Shown here in pieces: positions 17,527 through 25,839 of a DNA stretch of 49,302 nucleotides (position 1 is the first letter of the stretch; each line of letters opens with the position of its first letter). The notes below the pieces were generated by a model that ran no database searches, was not told the origin of the DNA, and worked only from the letters and a program-made list of their open reading frames with translations. Both the position numbers and the translations under genes were made by a program. Origin of the DNA: Bacteroidaceae bacterium (GTDB taxonomy: Bacteria; Bacteroidota; Bacteroidia; Bacteroidales; Bacteroidaceae); the NCBI GenBank assembly GCA_017526905.1, contig JAFXQT010000040.1, positions 1 through 49,302 of the forward strand. Direction: 5' to 3'.

Positions 17527-18348
17527 ATGAACAGTATTCTTGATTCCCGCCCCGCGCTGAAAGCAGCCGTGGACGATGTGGCCGAAGTGGCCGGCTACCT
17601 CTGGCAGAAGGGGTGGGCCGAACGCAACGGCGGCAACATCACCGTAAACATCACCGAACATGTCGACGATGCCATCCGCCACATGCCGGCCATCTCCGAG
17701 GTCATTCCCATCGGCACCACCCTGCCCCACATCAAAGGGTGCTATTTCTACTGCAAAGGCACAGGCAAACGCATGCGCGACATGGCCCGCTGGCCCATGC
17801 AGAACGGCAGCATCATCCGCATCCTGGACGATTGTGCATCGTATGTCATCATTGCCGACCAGCCCGTGATGCCCACCAGCGAGTTGCCCTCGCACCTCTC
17901 CATGCACGACTATCTCATCAGCACCGGTTCCAAATACAAAGCCAGCGTACACACCCACCCCATCGAGCTGGTGGCCATGAGCCACAACCCTGCGTTCCTG
18001 GGCAAGGATGTGCTCACCCGGATCTTGTGGTCCATGATTCCTGAAACGCTGGCCTTTGCACCGCTCGGGCTGGGCGTGGTGCCCTATGCCCTGCCCGGTT
18101 CGGTCAAACTGGCCGAAGCCACTCTTGAACAGATAAAGGACTACGACGTGGTGCTGTGGGAGAAGCACGGAATCACCGCCGTAGGCCAGGATGTGATGGA
18201 TGCCTTCGACCAGATCGACGTGCTCAACAAGGCGGCCACCATCTATCTGCGTGCCAAGTCAATGGGCTTTGAACCCGATGGCATGACCGACGAGGCCATG
18301 AAAGAAGTACAAGACGTATTCCACCTTCCTAAGACACGCCCCTGCTAA
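17527..18348 (+). CDS. rhaD: L-rhamnulose-1-phosphate aldolase
   Basis: Class II zinc aldolase that splits L-rhamnulose 1-phosphate into dihydroxyacetone phosphate and L-lactaldehyde. 273 residues, the same length class as E. coli RhaD. Seen: WAERNGGNITVNI at the substrate loop, TSELPSHLSMH with the catalytic Glu, the zinc ligands in KASVHTHPIEL, and the third His in WEKHGITAVG. It lies 46 bp after the permease and 2 bp before the esterase gene. The lactaldehyde reductase often found next (rhaO/fucO) is absent here. Confidence 0.95.
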   Translation: MNSILDSRPALKAAVDDVAEVAGYLWQKGWAERNGGNITVNITEHVDDAIRHMPAISEVIPIGTTLPHIKGCYFYCKGTGKRMRDMARWPMQNGSIIRILDDCASYVIIADQPVMPTSELPSHLSMHDYLISTGSKYKASVHTHPIELVAMSHNPAFLGKDVLTRILWSMIPETLAFAPLGLGVVPYALPGSVKLAEATLEQIKDYDVVLWEKHGITAVGQDVMDAFDQIDVLNKAATIYLRAKSMGFEPDGMTDEAMKEVQDVFHLPKTRPC

Positions 18349-18350
18349 CC

Positions 18351-19175
18351 ATGCGAACCCACATTTTCATGGCTCTGCTGACCTGTATGGCAGTTGGAGT
18401 CCGGGCACAAATCGTCAATCCCGTCACCGAGCTGTGGCCCAAGCAGGTGCCTGGAGCCACCGAGACCAAAGCCGCTCATGTGACACGCGAGGCCCGCGGC
18501 GACATGTTCTATCTGGACAAAGTAACCAACCCCACGCTGGAGGTGTTCAAGCCCGAAGCCGAGAAGGCTAACGGCAAGGCCGTGGTGGTTTGTCCCGGTG
18601 GGGCCTACGCCGTTCTGGCCTATAACAAAGAGGGGCAGGAAGTGGCCCGATGGCTCAACAGCCAAGGCTTTACGGCCTACGTCCTGGCCTATCGCGTGCC
18701 CAACAACCGGCCGGGCGCCTTGCAGGATGCACAGCGCGCCATCCGGTTGGTGCGCGCTGCAGGATTCCAGCAGGTGGGCATCATCGGCTTCTCAGCCGGT
18801 GCCAGCCTCTCCTGCCGTGCCGCCACACGCTATGCCGACCAGACTTATCCGCCGCAGGACGGCGCCGACAGCCTCTCCTGCCGTCCGGATTTTGGCCTGC
18901 TCATCTATCCCGCCTATCTGGACGAAGGCCCCAACGGAACGCTCACGCCCGAACTGAAGGTGACCAAGGACACCCCACCACTCTTCGTGTTCGGCAACGA
19001 GGACGATGTCAAGTACGGCGCACCGTCATCCATGACCATCACCGATGCAATGCGGCGTGTCGGCGCACCCGTCGAGTTGCACTACCTCACCAAGGGTGGC
19101 CACGGCTACGGCATGCGCTATGGTTTGGGACTGGTATGGCCGAAACTGGCCGAAACATGGCTGAAGGGAATTTAG
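18351..19175 (+). CDS. Secreted alpha/beta-hydrolase, acetyl-xylan-esterase-like
   Basis: A 274-residue alpha/beta hydrolase with a signal peptide (cut near VRAQIVNPV). It has the oxyanion-type VVVCPGGAY strand, nucleophile elbow GFSAGAS, the acid in GNEDDVKYG and His in KGGHGYGMR. The family includes carbohydrate esterases that remove acetyl groups. It lies 2 bp after rhaD, in the slot where Bacteroides has the oxidoreductase. This suggests it deacetylates rhamnose-containing glycans before uptake, which is inference. A second secreted esterase is at 47345-48271. Confidence 0.85.
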   Translation: MRTHIFMALLTCMAVGVRAQIVNPVTELWPKQVPGATETKAAHVTREARGDMFYLDKVTNPTLEVFKPEAEKANGKAVVVCPGGAYAVLAYNKEGQEVARWLNSQGFTAYVLAYRVPNNRPGALQDAQRAIRLVRAAGFQQVGIIGFSAGASLSCRAATRYADQTYPPQDGADSLSCRPDFGLLIYPAYLDEGPNGTLTPELKVTKDTPPLFVFGNEDDVKYGAPSSMTITDAMRRVGAPVELHYLTKGGHGYGMRYGLGLVWPKLAETWLKGI

Positions 19176-19190
19176 AGCTCTATCCACAAC

Positions 19191-19655
19191 ATGTCCCGCT
19201 TCATCCTATCCGCCCTATGCCTTCTGGCAGCCACCTTTGTGTGCGGCCAGAAGGTGTATCGCGGCACATCGTGCTACAACACCGATATCATCTGCAATGT
19301 CAGTGACGGAAAGCTGTACAAAGGCAACTCCGTGTATCAGACCGACGTGTTGGTGCGCTTCGACGGCACCAGCCTCTACCGCGGCACCAGCGTGTATAGC
19401 AGCGACATCCTCTTCACCTACCGCAACGGCCACATCTACCGCGGACACTCTCCGTACCAGTCGGACATTGTTGCCACCTGGCGCGACGGCAAGATGTACC
19501 GTGCCACCTCGCCCCACCAGTCGGACATTCTCTTCACCTACCGCAACAACAAGGTCTATCGCCGCAACAGCAGCTACCAGAGCGATGTTCTGCTCACCAC
19601 CTCGGCACGCATCCATCCCCTGCTGCTCTATTTCATTCTCTTCGCGGCAGCATAG
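19191..19655 (+). CDS. Secreted protein of six 20-residue YRGTS-Y-SD repeats
   Basis: A 154-residue protein with a signal peptide (residues 1-20, ending FVCGQ). Six contiguous repeats of exactly 20 residues follow (21-140), consensus K-hydrophobic-Y-R-G-T-S-x-Y-x-S-D-I-L-F-x-Y-R-D-G, and then a short hydrophobic tail (HPLLLYFILFAAA). The regular period with alternating aromatic and hydrophobic residues suggests a beta-solenoid or a small beta-propeller. I recognise no named family. It starts 15 bp after the esterase, so is the last gene of the rhamnose operon. Surface or periplasmic location is inferred. Confidence 0.8.
   Translation: MSRFILSALCLLAATFVCGQKVYRGTSCYNTDIICNVSDGKLYKGNSVYQTDVLVRFDGTSLYRGTSVYSSDILFTYRNGHIYRGHSPYQSDIVATWRDGKMYRATSPHQSDILFTYRNNKVYRRNSSYQSDVLLTTSARIHPLLLYFILFAAA
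19251..19610 (+). repeat. Six in-frame 60-bp coding repeats
   Basis: Coding repeat units at 19251, 19311, 19371, 19431, 19491 and 19551, each 60 bp. Units 3 and 5 are the closest at DNA level (both contain ACATTCTCTTCACCTACCGC or a near copy), which points to duplication within the gene. Confidence 0.85.
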
Positions 19656-19684
19656 GCACGGCTGGCCGCTTTTCATGCCCGAGC

Positions 19685-19702
19685 GTCCGCTTTTTGCCGG
19701 AC
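19685..19702 (+). terminator. Possible terminator of the rhamnose operon
   Basis: GTCCG-CTTTTTGC-CGGAC is a 5-bp stem 30 bp after the last operon stop, followed by T-rich sequence (TTTTCTTTCAGTTTTTT). The stem is short, so this is only moderately supported. Confidence 0.45.
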
Positions 19703-19760
19703 AAGGAGGCTTTTCTTTCAGTTTTTTAGCCATGCAGGCTTCTGTTTCGGGATTTTTACC

Positions 19761-19768
19761 TACTTTTG
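19761..19768 (+). promoter_or_regulatory. lysS promoter -7 box
   Basis: TACTTTTG followed by CACC, a perfect TAnnTTTG match 32 bp before the lysS start. No clear -33 TTTG at the usual distance. Confidence 0.65.
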
Positions 19769-19799
19769 CACCGGAAATCAAGTAAAAACAGATAAACGC

Positions 19800-21593
19800 A
19801 TGAATATACTGGAACTGAGCGAGCAGGAGATTGTTCGCAGAAACAACCTGGAACAGCTGCGCCAGCTGGGCATCAACCCCTACCCCGCAGCCGAGTACCC
19901 CGTAACTGCATGGAGCACGGACATCGTCCGCGACTTCGTTGACCTGCCCATCATCGGCAAGGACGAGGAAGGCAACGACGTGCGCCAGACGGCCACCCCC
20001 GACAACAGCCCCATCGTGAGCATCGCCGGACGCATCATGAGCAAAAGCATCATGGGTAAGGCCGGCTTTGCCAAGTTGCAGGACTCCAAGGGCCGCATTC
20101 AAGTGTATGTGCAGCGCGACGCCATCTGCCCCGACGAGAACAAGGATCTCTACAACATCGTGTTCAAAAAACTGCTCGACCTGGGCGACTTCATCGGCGT
20201 GAAAGGCTATGTGTTCCGCACCAAGACGGGCGAGATCAGCGTTCATGTCATGGAAATGACCGTACTCTCCAAGAGTCTCAAGCCTCTGCCCGTGGTCAAG
20301 ACCGATGCCGACGGCAACGTGTACGACAGTTTTGACGACCCCGAACTGCGCTACCGCCAACGCTACGTGGACCTGGTGGTGAACGCCGGCGTGAAGGAGA
20401 CGTTCGAGAAGCGCGCCGTCATCGTCCGCACCATGCGCCGCATCCTCGACGAGGCTGGCTACACCGAGGTTGAAACGCCCATCCTGCAGAGCATCGCCGG
20501 CGGAGCATCGGCACGCCCCTTCATGACACACTTCAACGCCCTCAACCAGGACATGTACATGCGTATCGCCACCGAACTCTACCTCAAGCGCCTCATCGTG
20601 GGCGGCTTCGAGGGTGTTTATGAAATGGGCAAGAACTTCCGCAACGAGGGCATGGACAAGACCCACAACCCCGAGTTCACCTGCATGGAACTGTACGTTT
20701 CCTACAAGGACTACAACTGGATGATGTCCTTCACCGAGCACATGCTCGAGGAAATTTGCACCGCCGTCAACGGCAAGCCCGAAGTGGAGATCGACGGCAA
20801 CATCATCTCCTTCAAGGCACCCTACCGCCGCCTGCCCATTCTCGACGCCATCAAGGAAAAGACCGGCTTCGACTGCGAGGGCAAGAGCGAGGACGACATA
20901 CGCGCCTTCTGCCGCGAGAAAGGCATGGAAGTGGACGACACCATGGGCAAGGGCAAGCTCATCGACGAACTCTTCGGCGAGTTCTGCGAAGGCTCCTTCA
21001 TCCAGCCCACATTCATCACCGACTACCCCGTCGAGATGTCGCCCCTCACCAAAATGCACCGTTCCAAGCCCGGCCTTACCGAGCGCTTCGAACTGATGGT
21101 GAATGGCAAGGAACTGGCCAACGCTTACTCCGAGCTGAACGATCCCATCGACCAGGAGGAACGCTTTGTTGAACAGATGCGACTGGCCGACAAGGGCGAC
21201 GACGAGGCCATGATCATCGACCACGATTTCCTGCGTGCCCTGCAGTATGGCATGCCCCCCACCTCGGGTATCGGCATCGGCATAGACCGCCTCACCATGC
21301 TCATGACGGGCAAGTTCGCCATCGGCGAAATCATGCTCTTCCCACAGATGAAGCCTGAGAAGCGCGCCCCGCGCGACAAGACCGAAGCCTTCACGGCACT
21401 CGGCTTCCACGAGGACATCGTGCCCATCCTTTACAAGTGCGGCTACAATCTGGTCACCGACCTCCAAGGCACCAAGGCACAGAAGCTTCAACAGCAAATC
21501 GGCGAAGTCATCAAGAAGTACAAACTCGACATCCAAAAGCCCTCGGTACCCGAACTGGAGCAAATCCTCACGCCCTTCAACCCTGAGGCCTAA
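19800..21593 (+). CDS. lysS: Lysyl-tRNA synthetase, class II
   Basis: Charges tRNA-Lys. An N-terminal OB-fold anticodon-binding domain (VSIAGRIMSKSIMGKAGFA) precedes the class II core: motif 2 in KNFRNEGMDKTHNPEF and motif 3 in GIGIDRLTMLM. 597 residues, about 90 more than E. coli LysS. The extra C-terminal part (TALGFHEDIVPILYKCGYN onward) reads like the helix-hairpin-helix extension common in Bacteroidetes. First gene of a lysS-gpsA-pgi-HAD group. Confidence 0.96.
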   Translation: MNILELSEQEIVRRNNLEQLRQLGINPYPAAEYPVTAWSTDIVRDFVDLPIIGKDEEGNDVRQTATPDNSPIVSIAGRIMSKSIMGKAGFAKLQDSKGRIQVYVQRDAICPDENKDLYNIVFKKLLDLGDFIGVKGYVFRTKTGEISVHVMEMTVLSKSLKPLPVVKTDADGNVYDSFDDPELRYRQRYVDLVVNAGVKETFEKRAVIVRTMRRILDEAGYTEVETPILQSIAGGASARPFMTHFNALNQDMYMRIATELYLKRLIVGGFEGVYEMGKNFRNEGMDKTHNPEFTCMELYVSYKDYNWMMSFTEHMLEEICTAVNGKPEVEIDGNIISFKAPYRRLPILDAIKEKTGFDCEGKSEDDIRAFCREKGMEVDDTMGKGKLIDELFGEFCEGSFIQPTFITDYPVEMSPLTKMHRSKPGLTERFELMVNGKELANAYSELNDPIDQEERFVEQMRLADKGDDEAMIIDHDFLRALQYGMPPTSGIGIGIDRLTMLMTGKFAIGEIMLFPQMKPEKRAPRDKTEAFTALGFHEDIVPILYKCGYNLVTDLQGTKAQKLQQQIGEVIKKYKLDIQKPSVPELEQILTPFNPEA

Positions 21594-21648
21594 AGCACCA
21601 ACGCCGAAGGGCTCAGCTGTTGCAGTCTACAGGCACCACAAGCCCCTC

Positions 21649-21665
21649 CGGCACAGCCGGTGCCG
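21649..21665 (+). other. Hairpin in the lysS-gpsA gap
   Basis: CGGCAC-AGCCG-GTGCCG forms a 6-bp stem with a 5-nt loop, followed by pyrimidine-rich TCTCTTCTGTT. It may reduce read-through into gpsA or may only be a remnant. No T-run. Confidence 0.4.
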
Positions 21666-21719
21666 TCTCTTCTGTTGTCATTCCATGACACCCCCACAAC
21701 CCTCACCCTCACACAATTC

Positions 21720-22793
21720 ATGTTCAACATCTTCTCTTCATCCAAGGCCACATCGCAGGTCCAGTCTCAGCCAGCACAGCAGGGCGGGGCCACAGGCCCG
21801 GCCAGCATTGGCACCATCGCCATCATGGGCGGTGGCTCATGGGCCACAGCCATTGCCAAGATGATGCTGGAGAAGAACGACGAGATATGGTGGTACATGC
21901 GGCGCGATGACCGCATCGAGGAGTTCCGCCGCCTGGGCCACAACCCCGCCTACCTCACCAGCGTGCATTTCGACGTGAACCGCATCCACTTCTCCTCCGA
22001 CATCAACGAAGTGGTCGAGCACAGCGATACCCTCATTTGGGTCACCCCATCGCCCTACCTGAAAGGGCATCTCAAAAAGTTGAAGGTGCGCCTGCGCGAC
22101 AAGTTCAACATCACCGCCATCAAGGGCATCGTACCCGACGAGAACCTCGTCTGCTCTGAATATTTCCACCAGGTGTATGGCGTGCCCGACGAGAACCTCT
22201 CTGTCATTGCCGGCCCGTCGCATGCCGAGGAGGTGGCTCTGGGGCGGCTCACCTACCTCACTGTGGGCTGCTCGGACCAAGATAAGGCACAAGCCTTCTC
22301 CGACATGATGGGCTCGGACTACGTCAAGACCAAGACCTCGCGCGACGTCATCGGCATCGAGTACGCTTCCGTGCTGAAGAATGTCTATGCCATCGCCGCC
22401 GGCATCTGCAACGGCCTGAAGTATGGCGACAACTTCCAGGCCGTGCTCATGTCCAATGCCGCTCAGGAAATGAACCGTTTCCTAACCACCGTCCACCCCA
22501 TCGAGCGCAGCATCTTCGACTCCGCCTATATGGGCGACCTCATCGTTACCGGCTACTCCAATTTCTCACGCAACCGTGTGTTCGGCACCATGATAGGCCG
22601 AGGCTACAGCGTCAAGTCGGCACAAATCGAAATGGAGATGATTGCCGAAGGCTACTTCGGCACCAAGTGCATGAAGGAAATCAACCGCCACCTGCACGTC
22701 AACATGCCCATCCTGGATGCTGTGTACAACATCCTGTACGAGCGCATCGCACCCACCATCGAGATCAAGCTGCTCACCGACAGCTTTAGGTAA
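21720..22793 (+). CDS. gpsA: NAD(P)+-dependent glycerol-3-phosphate dehydrogenase
   Basis: Makes sn-glycerol 3-phosphate from dihydroxyacetone phosphate for phospholipid synthesis. Rossmann start IAIMGGGSWATAIAKMM, then NITAIKGIV, SVIAGPSHAEEVALG and the catalytic-lysine helix SVLKNVYAIAAGI. 357 residues from ATG 21720. The first ~29 residues (SSSKATSQVQSQPAQQGGAT) are an extension not usual in the family; they include a G/C-run segment (AGGGCGGGGCCACAGGCCCG, 21780-21799) that resembles the palindromic elements elsewhere in the window. The next conserved neighbour, pgi, is displaced 3.6 kb downstream. Confidence 0.93.
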   Translation: MFNIFSSSKATSQVQSQPAQQGGATGPASIGTIAIMGGGSWATAIAKMMLEKNDEIWWYMRRDDRIEEFRRLGHNPAYLTSVHFDVNRIHFSSDINEVVEHSDTLIWVTPSPYLKGHLKKLKVRLRDKFNITAIKGIVPDENLVCSEYFHQVYGVPDENLSVIAGPSHAEEVALGRLTYLTVGCSDQDKAQAFSDMMGSDYVKTKTSRDVIGIEYASVLKNVYAIAAGICNGLKYGDNFQAVLMSNAAQEMNRFLTTVHPIERSIFDSAYMGDLIVTGYSNFSRNRVFGTMIGRGYSVKSAQIEMEMIAEGYFGTKCMKEINRHLHVNMPILDAVYNILYERIAPTIEIKLLTDSFR

Positions 22794-22915
22794 GATGGTG
22801 GATTGCACCCGTCAGTAACTCTTATTTTTCACTTTTCACTCTTTCAGGCCCCAAAGGGGATGAGGGAGATGAACGATGAAATATAAATTATAAAACTTGA
22901 CTCTGGCTCTATCGT

Positions 22916-22947
22916 GTGTCCCCCCACCAGGGGGGGGCCACAGGGGC
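22916..22947. repeat. GC-rich palindromic element upstream of the GH89 gene
   Basis: GTCCCCCCACCAGGGGGGG followed by CCACAGGGGCC: C-run, short centre, long G-run, then a second G-run. It lies in the 170-bp gpsA-GH89 gap just before the signal peptide start. The frame stays open through it from a GTG at 22916. CAGGCCCCAAAGGGGATGAG at 22846-22865 may be another fragment. Confidence 0.6.
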
Positions 22948-22963
22948 CATACTCTTTCACCCT

Positions 22964-25270
22964 ATGTTGAACCCTCTCCTTCTCATATTCGCCCTGTTCT
23001 TAGCCCTCTCGCCTGCTGCCAAAGCCGACCCCATCGCCGATATGCTTGGTCGCATCCTGCCCCATAACGCCGATGCCAAGAAGTTTGTTTGGACTATTAC
23101 GGGCGACAGCACCCAGCAATTCACCATCGCCTCCGACGGTAAGCAAGTCAGCGTCAGTGGCTCCGATCCCATAGCCGTGGCCACCGGCATAAACTGGTAC
23201 CTGCAGCATTATGCAGGCATCGACATCTCCTGGAACAGCCCCACGGCCACCCTGCCGCGCCGTTTGCCAGCCTGTGCCCCCCAAACCCACACCGCCAGCG
23301 TCGATTGGCGTTACTACCTCAACTTCTGCACCTACAGCTATTCCATGTCCTTCTGGGACTGGGAGCGTTGGGAACGGGAACTGGACTGGATGGCGCTGCA
23401 CGGCATCAACATGCCGCTGGCCATCACCGGTATGGAGTGCGTATGGCGCGAGGTGCTGATGCACACGTATGGCTACACCGCCGCCGAGGTGAACACCTTC
23501 GTCTGCGGCAGCGCGTACTATGGCTGGTTCTTCATGAATAACCTCACCGCCTGGGGCGGTCCGCAGCCCGACAGCTGGTACCAGCAACAGCTGGCGCTGG
23601 CCCGCCGCATCTTCCGCCGCATGACAGACTTCGGCATGTCGCCCGTTGTCCCTGGCTATGTAGGCATGATTCCCAAGGACTTCCTCACCCAGGCCGAGCC
23701 ATCGAGCATAGCCGGCTGGACCGCTTCCGATATCACCAACGGCGGTCTGTGGTGTTCCTTCACACGCCCCTACTTTGTCAATAATACCGCCCGCCTCAAG
23801 GAGTTCGCCACCCATTACTACGCCGCCTTCCAACGGCTGTATGGCGACGTGTGCGCCACCCATCTCTATGCCATCGACCCTTTCCACGAGGGTGGCATAC
23901 CGTCGGGCGTCAGCAATGCCCAAGCCTCTGTGGCTGCCATGTGGGAGGCGCTTACCACCTTCGATGCCGATGCCGTCTGGGTGGCACAACACTGGCAGGA
24001 CAACCCCACTCCCATCGTCACACACACCATCCCCCACGGCCGTCTCATCATACTCGACCTGCACGGCGACCAGTACGCTGACACCGAGTGCAGCGGCCAC
24101 CACACCACGGCCAGTGGCACGCCCCACCACTGGGTGTGGGGCCAGGTGTCCAATTTCGGCGGCAACGTAGGCCTGTTTGGCCGCATGGACCGTCTCATTC
24201 AGAGTTTCTATGCCGCCCGCAACACCCGTAGTGCCAACGGGTTGGTTGGCATCGGAGCCCTGCCCGAGGGCATCGAGAACAACCCCATGCTCTACGACCT
24301 GCTCTACGCCCTGCCCTGGACCACCACCGATTACAACCGCCACACCTGGCTTCGCGACTACGTGCACATGCGCTATGGTGTGAAGCCCGGCAGCCACGCC
24401 TACAATACCCTCCTCGCGGTATGGACACAGCTGGCCGACATCTACAACTGCCCCAACAACAACCAGCAGGGCACCACCGAGAGTGTTTTCCTCATGCGCC
24501 CATCGCTCACCCCCGGCACAGTAAGCAGCTGGGCCAACAGCACCTGGTACTGGGACACAGCCAAACTGCGTCAGGCGCTGGCCCAAATGCTGTCCGTGAG
24601 CAAAGCCATGCACCACAACGACAACTATCGCTACGACCTGGTCGAACTCACCCGCCAATGCCTGGCCGACCGCGGCAAGGAAATGCTGGAGCAGATAAAA
24701 GAAGAAAAGGAAGCAGCGGCTAAGGGAGAAACAGGAGATAAGGCTGTGAATATAGTTCGAGCTGTGGATGGGGAGGAAGTGATGGACAAGGCAAAAACAA
24801 AGAATCAGCTAAAAGGTAACCACGCCACTCTCCTTGGTAGAAGGGACGGGGGTGAGGCTTCCTTCCTCCAGCTCATCCTCGACCAGGACCGCCTCCTGGG
24901 CACCCGCGCCGAACTGCGTTTGGGCCGCTGGACCGAGGCAGCCCGTGCGCTTGGCAATTCCGTGACCGAGAAGAACCTCTACGAGCACAACGCCCGGATG
25001 CTCCTTACCACCTGGGGCGACCGCCTGCAATGCGAGAACGGTGGCCTGCATGACTATGCCAACCGCGAGTGGCAGGGCCTTCTCTCCACCTACTACTACC
25101 CCCGCTGGAAAGCCTTCTTCCAGAACGGCTGCACCCCGCAGCCCTGGTTCGACCAGTTCGAATGGCCCTTTGCCCAAGGCATCAGCCCCGCCTACGGCAC
25201 CTTCACGCCCCAGCCCGAAGGCGACGAGATAGCCACAGCCAAAGAACTCTTCCGAAAATACCTCCAGTAG
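22964..25270 (+). CDS. Alpha-N-acetylglucosaminidase, GH89
   Basis: Secreted exo-acting glycosidase related to human NAGLU, releasing terminal alpha-linked GlcNAc, for example from mucin or heparan-type glycans. Signal peptide MLNPLLLIFALFLALSPAAK. N-terminal domain, then the catalytic barrel starting YYLNFCTYSYSMSFWDWERW; the two catalytic Glu are E309 in DPFHEGG and E435 in GALPEGIENNP. C-terminal helical domain ends with PRWKAFF and WPFAQG. I start at ATG 22964 for the signal peptide. Residues ~579-632 are a Lys/Glu-rich then RRDGGEAS-like insertion, more AT-rich than its surroundings, just before the conserved LILDQDRLLGTR. The gene sits between gpsA and pgi. Confidence 0.93.
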   Translation: MLNPLLLIFALFLALSPAAKADPIADMLGRILPHNADAKKFVWTITGDSTQQFTIASDGKQVSVSGSDPIAVATGINWYLQHYAGIDISWNSPTATLPRRLPACAPQTHTASVDWRYYLNFCTYSYSMSFWDWERWERELDWMALHGINMPLAITGMECVWREVLMHTYGYTAAEVNTFVCGSAYYGWFFMNNLTAWGGPQPDSWYQQQLALARRIFRRMTDFGMSPVVPGYVGMIPKDFLTQAEPSSIAGWTASDITNGGLWCSFTRPYFVNNTARLKEFATHYYAAFQRLYGDVCATHLYAIDPFHEGGIPSGVSNAQASVAAMWEALTTFDADAVWVAQHWQDNPTPIVTHTIPHGRLIILDLHGDQYADTECSGHHTTASGTPHHWVWGQVSNFGGNVGLFGRMDRLIQSFYAARNTRSANGLVGIGALPEGIENNPMLYDLLYALPWTTTDYNRHTWLRDYVHMRYGVKPGSHAYNTLLAVWTQLADIYNCPNNNQQGTTESVFLMRPSLTPGTVSSWANSTWYWDTAKLRQALAQMLSVSKAMHHNDNYRYDLVELTRQCLADRGKEMLEQIKEEKEAAAKGETGDKAVNIVRAVDGEEVMDKAKTKNQLKGNHATLLGRRDGGEASFLQLILDQDRLLGTRAELRLGRWTEAARALGNSVTEKNLYEHNARMLLTTWGDRLQCENGGLHDYANREWQGLLSTYYYPRWKAFFQNGCTPQPWFDQFEWPFAQGISPAYGTFTPQPEGDEIATAKELFRKYLQ
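24826..24862. repeat. GC-rich palindromic element, in frame in the GH89 gene
   Basis: CACTCTCCTTGGTAGAAGGG followed by ACGGGGGTGAGGCTTCC: degenerate CTCC/GG arms and a downstream G-run, read as TLLGRRDGGEAS. It ends the lower-GC insert that begins near 24700. Confidence 0.55.
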
Positions 25271-25302
25271 CCAAACGCACCCCGCCGAGCATCTCCTGCA
25301 CC

Positions 25303-25336
25303 TTCCACCATTCCTTCCACCATTCCTTCCACCAAC
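25303..25336. repeat. 12-bp tandem repeat TTCCACCATTCC
   Basis: Two full copies and a partial third just downstream of the GH89 stop. Single copies of CCACCATTCC recur at 25378-25387 and 25627-25636. This opens the 1.1-kb gap between GH89 and pgi (25271-26382). Confidence 0.75.
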
Positions 25337-25408
25337 TTCCGCTTCTTCCGCCACCTTCCTGTATCTTCCATCATCCCCACCATTCCTTCGCGTCCATCAC
25401 GCCTGCCT

Positions 25409-25522
25409 TACGCGCGCGCACGCGCATTCATGTATTTTCGGCGAAAATTCCTTCACTTCCTTCACTTTTTGGTTTAAAATATTTTGCAGCAGTGCGTTAG
25501 CGAGTGAAGGATATGGTGAAGG
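25409..25522. repeat. Composite repeat: alternating pyrimidine-purine tract, palindrome and inverted GTGAAGG pairs
   Basis: In order: a 19-nt strictly alternating tract (TACGCGCGCGCACGCGCAT, 25409-25427); the palindrome TTTTCG-G-CGAAAA (25434-25446); two CCTTCAC copies (25450-25456, 25459-25465); a 38-nt AT-rich loop; then two GTGAAGG copies (25504-25510, 25516-25522). The CCTTCAC and GTGAAGG pairs can form a long stem. A block of similar plan is at 48413-48475. Confidence 0.7.
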
Positions 25523-25734
25523 ATATGGCAAAAAGTAAAAAAAGGGCGGGGGGAATTTGGAAGTTACCCATTTTTTGCTTATCTTTGCAATACCAAATCG
25601 GAACCCACAAGCCATGATCAACACATCCACCATTCCACCCCTCTGCACCGCACCTCTGCTGCAATCCGTCCCACGTCAAGCACCCCAACGTCCTGTGCCC
25701 TACCGCAACCCGCGCCAAGTCAAAGGCCACGGGC

Positions 25735-25839
25735 TGTCTCACAGGCTAAGACAGCGGCGTCTCACAGGTGAGAAAAGGCTGTCTCACGGGTGAGACACTA
25801 CTTTCTCATTAGTGAGACACTCCTTTCTCATTAATGAGA
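25735..25839. repeat. Five phased palindromes TCTCA-N4-TGAGA at a 22-23 bp period
   Basis: TCTCA half-sites begin at 25737, 25760, 25782, 25804 and 25826, spacing 23, 22, 22 and 22 bp. Full sites: TGTCTCACAGGCTAAGACA, GTCTCACAGGTGAGA, TGTCTCACGGGTGAGACA, TCTCATTAGTGAGA, TCTCATTAATGAGA. All are dyads, and the last is a perfect 14-bp palindrome. Two helical turns per unit places every site on the same DNA face, as in operator or iteron arrays. There is no gene in 25640-25941. Confidence 0.8.

Noticed and set aside
19215-21563. 782-residue open frame on the minus strand opposite lysS
   Set aside because: His/Val/Ala/Gly/Asp-rich shadow translation of a conserved gene; no domain visible. The same applies to long antisense frames under uvrA, GH89, pgi, rhaB and the efflux genes.
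22916-22963. GTG start for the GH89 gene
   Set aside because: It would put 16 residues read from a GC-rich palindromic element in front of a complete signal peptide; ATG 22964 is preferred.
25735-25839. CRISPR-like reading of the 22-bp-phased dyads
   Set aside because: Repeat plus gap is far too short for repeat-spacer units; a protein-binding or hairpin array fits better.
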